Origin: Lampropedia aestuarii
GTDB taxonomy: Bacteria; Pseudomonadota; Gammaproteobacteria; Burkholderiales; Burkholderiaceae_C
Direction: 5' to 3'
DNA: 64,000 nt
Assembly: GCF_004803635.1 (NCBI RefSeq)
Contig: NZ_SSWX01000002.1
Location: 163,194 to 227,193, forward strand
Shown: positions 59,755 to 64,000 of the stretch, one piece after another
Layout: each line of letters opens with the position of its first letter
Position numbering within the stretch: the first letter of the stretch is position 1
Notes under the pieces: model-generated
What the model was told of the DNA's origin: nothing
The model's input: only the letters and a program-made list of their open reading frames with translations
Database searches by the model: none
Translations under genes and position numbers: made by a program

Positions 59755-61530
59755 ATGGCCACACCCCCCAATTTCGCCACCAGCATTTACGCTGCCCTGC
59801 AGCATTCGGCAGCGACCAAACCCCAACGCACCGCCCTGACTTATCTACAAACCGGCGACGCGGATGAACAAGCCCGTTGCATCAGCTACACCGACTTGCT
59901 GGCCGGGGTCACTCAGGCAGCCAACCTGTTTGCACAACTGGGCGGTGTTGGCGTGGGCGTAGCCTATTTGCTGCCCTCCTTGGTCGAGACCCATTTTGTA
60001 CTGTGGGGCGCAGAAACCAGTGGCTACGCCGTGCCCTTAAACCCCTTTCTCACCACCGAGCAGATTGAAGAGCTGGTGCGTGCTTCAGGCGCAAAAATAC
60101 TCGTCACCGTTGGCGCAGCGGCGCCTGAGGTCTGGCACAAAAGTCTGGCCGTACAACAGCGCATCGAGGGCCTGCAACTGGTCTGCGTAGGGCCACAGGG
60201 ACCGAGCGGGGCCGCCATCGACTTTGTACAAGCCTTGGCTGAGCAACCAGCGGACGCACTGCACTTTACGCCAGCCCAAGGCGAGCAAATCTGCGCCTAC
60301 TTTCACACCGGCGGCACGACCGGCGTACCCAAGCTGGTCGGCCACAGCCACCGCAACCAGCTGACCGCCGCACGCGGTGCAATGCACATGCTCGCAATCA
60401 GCGAGGACGACTGCGTCACCAATGGCATGCCGCTGTTTCATGTGGGTGGCTCGATTGCGACCAGCCTGGCATTCTTCCTGGCAGGTGCGAATGTGGTGAT
60501 GCTTTCTGGCCTGGGTTTTCGCAACCCAGCGATGGTGCGCAACATTTGGCGCATTGTCGAACGCTACCAAGTCAGCGTGCTGGGTGCAGTTCCTACGGCG
60601 ATGGCCTCGCTGCTGGCAACGCCCGTAGATGGCGATCTCAGCAGCCTGCGCTATGGCCTGACTGGCGCAGCCCTGTGCCCAGCCAATGTGTCACGGCGCT
60701 TTACCGAAGTCACCGGCAAGGCCTTGCATGAGCTGCTGGGCATGACCGAGACGGGCGGTGTCACCGCCGCTGACCCGGTCGGCGGTCAGGCCACGCCTGG
60801 CTCGGTCGGCTATGCGATACCCGAGAGCCAGATCCGCGTGCGTCGTCGCCTGGCCGACGGCTCGCTGGGCGATGACTGCGCAGCGGGTGAAATTGGCGTA
60901 CTGTTCGTGCAAGGCCACAACGTCTCGCCCGGCTACCTCGATGCCAGCCAAAATGCCGGCGTTTTCCAGGAGCATGGCCTGAACACCGGCGACCTGGCCT
61001 ACCTGGACTCGGCTGGCAAACTGTTTATTGCCGGGCGCAGCAAAGACCTGATCATCCGCAGCGCCCACAACATTGATCCGCTGATGATCGAAGCGGCGTT
61101 TACCAACCATCCCAGCGTGGCCGCCGCTGCCGCCGTTGGCCAGCCAGACCGCTATGCGGGTGAGCTGCCAGTCGTATTCATTGTGCTCAATGATCCGCAT
61201 ACCGACCTCGACGCACTGCAGGCCCACGCCCAAGCCCATATTGCCGAGCGTCCTGCCTGGCCAAAATCAATACATGTGCTCGATGCCTTGCCGGTCACCG
61301 CCGTGGGCAAACCGTTCAAGCCCGCACTGCGAGCTGAAGCGGCAGTGCGTTTGCTAGAGCCGATGCTGCGCAACTTGCTTGAGGATGACACGCTGACCGT
61401 CACAGCCAGCGAAGGCGGCAAGCGCGGTCTGGATGTGCACGTGCGCGCCAACGGCCTGTCACCCGCCCAACACACCAAGCTGCGCGAGGAGCTCGATGGC
61501 TATGCGTTTGCATGGACGTTGAGCCACTAG
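59755..61530 (+). CDS. AMP-binding acyl-CoA synthetase
   Basis: 591 aa from the ATG at 59755. Activates a carboxylic acid via an acyl-adenylate. P-loop FHTGGTTGVPK is at residues 183-193, GMTETGG at 329-335, TGD at 411-413, GRSKDLI at 427-433, and the catalytic lysine is in TAVGKPFKP (about K519). About 60 residues follow the usual end. The substrate cannot be told; the binding-protein and AraC neighbours suggest a catabolic acid. Confidence 0.9.
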   Translation: MATPPNFATSIYAALQHSAATKPQRTALTYLQTGDADEQARCISYTDLLAGVTQAANLFAQLGGVGVGVAYLLPSLVETHFVLWGAETSGYAVPLNPFLTTEQIEELVRASGAKILVTVGAAAPEVWHKSLAVQQRIEGLQLVCVGPQGPSGAAIDFVQALAEQPADALHFTPAQGEQICAYFHTGGTTGVPKLVGHSHRNQLTAARGAMHMLAISEDDCVTNGMPLFHVGGSIATSLAFFLAGANVVMLSGLGFRNPAMVRNIWRIVERYQVSVLGAVPTAMASLLATPVDGDLSSLRYGLTGAALCPANVSRRFTEVTGKALHELLGMTETGGVTAADPVGGQATPGSVGYAIPESQIRVRRRLADGSLGDDCAAGEIGVLFVQGHNVSPGYLDASQNAGVFQEHGLNTGDLAYLDSAGKLFIAGRSKDLIIRSAHNIDPLMIEAAFTNHPSVAAAAAVGQPDRYAGELPVVFIVLNDPHTDLDALQAHAQAHIAERPAWPKSIHVLDALPVTAVGKPFKPALRAEAAVRLLEPMLRNLLEDDTLTVTASEGGKRGLDVHVRANGLSPAQHTKLREELDGYAFAWTLSH

Positions 61531-61582
61531 GTTGAGGGTTTGTGTCTAGCACCCCACTACCGCAGACGCATTAGGATAAGGC

Positions 61583-62404
61583 ATGATCCCCACCAGCGAC
61601 CAGACTGCACCTCGCACTACGGCCGAATGCACACATTCGTATGCGCGTTTGGGCGCGCGTACCGTCACGATTGCCACACCGCATTTGGTGTCAGGACCGA
61701 TTTGCCGCCCGACAATGAACTTGCTGTTCTCGCTCAATGGCCGGCCTTTTTCACTGCACATCAACTCCCAACAAGTGCTGCAAACTACTGCGGCCTTGGT
61801 CATGCCTGGGCAGTTGCGGGCCGTGACGGCTCGCGATTGTGCCTTGCTCAGTATCAGCGTTGAGCCAGGCCATGCGCTGTTTCAGACCTTGCAGCAGGCC
61901 ACCCAAGGGCAAAGCATGCAGGCGTTGAAGCTGCAGCCGCGCAGCGAGGCATTTGAGCAGCTCGGACGTTGCTACAACGACACCGCCCAAACCCCAGTCA
62001 CCAACGCCTTGCTGATCGACATCCTGGCGCAATCGGGCCTGGCCACAGCCCAACGCGTCCCAACTCGCCCACGCGCCACAACGCTGCTGCAAGCAGTTGA
62101 CGCGAAGCTGCCCGAGCGCACTGGTGCGGCCGACCTGGCCAGCCAGCTCGGGCTGTCCACCAGCCGACTCTCACATGTGTTTGTGGCCGAAGTCGGCATG
62201 CCATTGCGCTCCTATGCGCTGTGGCAGCGCTACCGACTGGCGCTGAAAAATCTCGAGAGCGGCACAGGCCTTAGCCACATCGCCAGCGAATCCGGCTTTG
62301 CCGATGCAGCGCACATGACCAACACGTTCATGAAGTACCTGGGCTTTCCGCCCAGTGAGGTGGCTAAACGTTGCCGTATCAGCTTTAGGACTGCGGCCTC
62401 GTAA
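61583..62404 (+). CDS. AraC-family transcriptional regulator
   Basis: 273 aa. The C-terminal two-HTH AraC domain begins about residue 170: AADLASQLGLSTSRLSHVFVAEVGMPLRSYALWQRYRLAL, then GTGLSHIASESGFADAAHMTNTFMKYLGFPPSE. The N-terminus is an unassigned effector or dimer region. It is 52 bp after the acyl-CoA synthetase and may control it. It ends 12 bp from the convergent YcaQ-like gene. Confidence 0.9.
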   Translation: MIPTSDQTAPRTTAECTHSYARLGARTVTIATPHLVSGPICRPTMNLLFSLNGRPFSLHINSQQVLQTTAALVMPGQLRAVTARDCALLSISVEPGHALFQTLQQATQGQSMQALKLQPRSEAFEQLGRCYNDTAQTPVTNALLIDILAQSGLATAQRVPTRPRATTLLQAVDAKLPERTGAADLASQLGLSTSRLSHVFVAEVGMPLRSYALWQRYRLALKNLESGTGLSHIASESGFADAAHMTNTFMKYLGFPPSEVAKRCRISFRTAAS

Positions 62405-62416
62405 AGCGGTTGGGAG

Positions 62417-63589
62417 CTATCGCTTTGCAGGCAAGACTGTGTCACAAGCGCAAAACTGGGCCAGTTGATGGAGGGCCGCATCCAATCGTGCAGAAAAATC
62501 ATCCGCAGGTATGAAGCCGCTTTCAAAATGCAGGCTGAGCACTTCCAGCTGACGCTTTGCACGATGCGCTTTGCAATCGATGCGGCCAACAAACGCCCCT
62601 TGCCACAGTATCGGCAGGCAAAAATAGCCATGCACCCGTTTGGCTGCCGGCGTGTAGCTCTCTAGCCGGTAATGAAAACCAAACAGCTGCTGCAAGCGCT
62701 CACGGTGAATCACGGCATTGTCAAACGGCGAGAGCAACTGCACCTGGTCGCTGTGCCCGGCATGCCAGTCGCGCTGCAAACTGCTGGTTGCCACATAGGT
62801 GTCGGGCCACTCTGGGTTATCGAGCGCCATCAGTGCGCCCTGCTCGATTCGCGTGTGTAATAACTCGCGCATGGCCTTGCGCAAAGCCTGACCGGTGCGT
62901 AAATGCATGACTTGCCTGAGAGTCACAATGCCGTGCGCTTGCAGGTTTTTATCCAGCAAATAAGCGGCCATTTCTTCAGCCGACGGCTCTTGGGTATGCA
63001 GGCCTGCAGGCAGCAGGCGCTCGGGCAAGGCATAGCTTTTTTCCATGCCTTTGCGCTCGCACACCATCAAGTCGCCTTGCATAAACAGTTTATCCAGCGC
63101 CCGGCGCCCTGGCCCGTAATCCCACCATGCGCTTTTGCCTGCGCGCTTGTCTTTCAGGTCACGGCTGCGCAGCTCGCCTTCGCCGCGCACTTGCGCGAGA
63201 ATTTCACGCATCAGCTGGGGGTCAACGCTTTTGAAATACGGGCTTTCACCACGTCGAAACGACAGCATGCGCGGCAATGCAAAGCGGTAGTCACGCATCG
63301 GCAGGTAAGCTGCAGCATGAAACCAGTACTCAAAAATCTGGCCGCTGCCCACCAGTTGATTCAAGTGCTCGGTGGCGTAATCGGGCACTCTGCTCCACAA
63401 AACATGGTGGTGCGCGCGCTCGATCACCGACAGCGTGTCAATCTGCACATAGGCCAAATGCGCAATGGCGCGCAACGTGCCTTCAAGGCCCGTGCCAAAC
63501 ACAGCAGGGGCCATGAGTCCTTGATGACCTAGCGCGATGTTGCGCCAATGCGCGTGCTGTGAAGGATGCACCATGCTCAAGCCGATCAA
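62417..63589 (-). CDS. YcaQ-like winged-helix DNA glycosylase family protein
   Basis: 390 aa. Winged-helix family HTH_42 (AlkZ/YcaQ): AHLAYVQIDTLSVIERAHHHVLWSRVPDY, FEYWFHAAAYLPMRDYRFALPRM and WWDYGPGRRALDKLFMQGDLMV. YcaQ unhooks interstrand crosslinks through a QxQ/QxD-type catalytic motif; VQIDTL supplies such a Gln-x-Asp. It is cytoplasmic. It is convergent with the AraC gene. Confidence 0.88.
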   Translation of the reverse strand: MIGLSMVHPSQHAHWRNIALGHQGLMAPAVFGTGLEGTLRAIAHLAYVQIDTLSVIERAHHHVLWSRVPDYATEHLNQLVGSGQIFEYWFHAAAYLPMRDYRFALPRMLSFRRGESPYFKSVDPQLMREILAQVRGEGELRSRDLKDKRAGKSAWWDYGPGRRALDKLFMQGDLMVCERKGMEKSYALPERLLPAGLHTQEPSAEEMAAYLLDKNLQAHGIVTLRQVMHLRTGQALRKAMRELLHTRIEQGALMALDNPEWPDTYVATSSLQRDWHAGHSDQVQLLSPFDNAVIHRERLQQLFGFHYRLESYTPAAKRVHGYFCLPILWQGAFVGRIDCKAHRAKRQLEVLSLHFESGFIPADDFSARLDAALHQLAQFCACDTVLPAKR

Positions 63590-63686
63590 TTATTGCTTGC
63601 CAAATTTTTAGCTCCTCGATTGCACGTCTATTCGTCAATCTGCATAGCTTAAATCATCAAACTGCAAAGACCTTGAAAGCATGGTT

Positions 63687-63958
63687 CTTAGAGCCTGTTC
63701 CAAGTCTCGACGCAGTCGCGCAAGGCACAAAAAAGAAGCAGTACAAGACGCCTGTTGCAGCTCATACGTCTGTATGAGCAAAACGGGCAACGCCGTAATG
63801 TGCTTTTTTGTGCCTTGCCCTTCGGGTTGGCGCCCATAAGGCACGCTGCCTTGTTAAAAATCCTCGCCGGGCAGTTAGCCCGACTGCGGCTTTTGCCGCG
63901 CATCATCTCCTTTTGGACTCCAACGCGGTCTGCGTGGAGGCTTTGAACAGGCTCTAAG
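63687..63958. mobile_element. 272-bp terminal-inverted-repeat element (MITE-like)
   Basis: CTTAGAGCCTGTTC (63687-63700) is repeated exactly inverted at 63945-63958. Inside, GGCACAAAAAAG pairs with CTTTTTTGTGCC, forming a long internal stem. No transposase is encoded; short minus-strand frames are incidental. A decayed relative lies at 27996-28150. Confidence 0.75.
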
Positions 63959-64000
63959 CCGCCACACGCGTAAAAAAAGGCGGCTGCTCACTGAATAAGC

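Noticed and set aside
63635..63906. Minus-strand short ORFs of 69 and 72 aa
   Set aside because: They lie within the inverted-repeat element, and similar peptides arise from the 28-kb relative. The repeat explains them better than protein coding.

Overview
The window is ordinary chromosome of a betaproteobacterium, most likely Burkholderiales and close to Comamonadaceae. This rests on gene content and order: hfq-hflX-hflK-hflC beside rlmN-pilW-rodZ-ispG-hisS-yfgM-bamB-der, surE-pcm-nlpD-rluD-scpB-rluB, sspA-sspB, pyrG-kdsA-DUF1330-eno-ftsB, and a Pseudomonas/Burkholderia-type ssuEADCBF sulfonate cluster. The genus cannot be fixed from sequence reading alone. I see no prophage, transposase, CRISPR array, rRNA or convincing tRNA.

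Layout. 1-1104: 3' part of gltD. 1201-8090 (minus): a sulfur-scavenging block (sbp, ssuE, a small unknown ORF, ssuA, ssuD, ssuC, ssuB, ssuF), divergent from yggX and followed by mnmC. 10989-19349 (minus): an iron-starvation block. A Fur-box-preceded ECF sigma factor and FecR-like regulator lie upstream of a large TonB-dependent siderophore receptor and four membrane or periplasmic accessory genes (DUF3649, PepSY, DUF3325, YncE-like propeller). 19619-27828 (plus): purH, a DHA2-type MFS exporter overlapping a thioesterase gene, an NhaD-like antiporter, a 2-hydroxyacid dehydrogenase and rmuC. 28391-51159 (minus): a long housekeeping run for membrane protease control, ribosome and RNA functions, outer-membrane assembly, isoprenoid and cell-shape functions, chromosome segregation, pseudouridylation, protein repair and proteolysis adaptors. 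51519-57740 (plus): a secreted unknown, then pyrG-kdsA-(unknown lipoprotein)-DUF1330-eno-ftsB. 58451-62404 (plus): an orphan branched-chain-amino-acid-type binding protein, an acyl-CoA synthetase and an AraC regulator, convergent with a YcaQ-like gene. The end holds a 272-bp inverted-repeat-bounded element.

How the parts work together. The sulfur block would import sulfonates (SsuABC), desulfonate them with FMNH2 (SsuD fed by SsuE) and capture sulfate (Sbp). The iron block reads as a cell-surface-signalled siderophore uptake system with a putative inner-membrane reductase. The hfl, hfq, der and bam genes are standard.

The least explained items are: the accessory genes of the iron block; two dispersed repeat families (a 272-bp TIR element with a decayed relative at 28.0 kb, and a 24-bp palindrome at 3.4 and 51.4 kb); a 14-bp inverted repeat in the sbp/yggX divergent region; a terminator-like hairpin in the sspA leader; and a few lineage-specific secreted proteins. 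I found no clear candidate for a wholly new multi-gene system. Start codons were re-chosen where ribosome binding sites or overlaps supported it.
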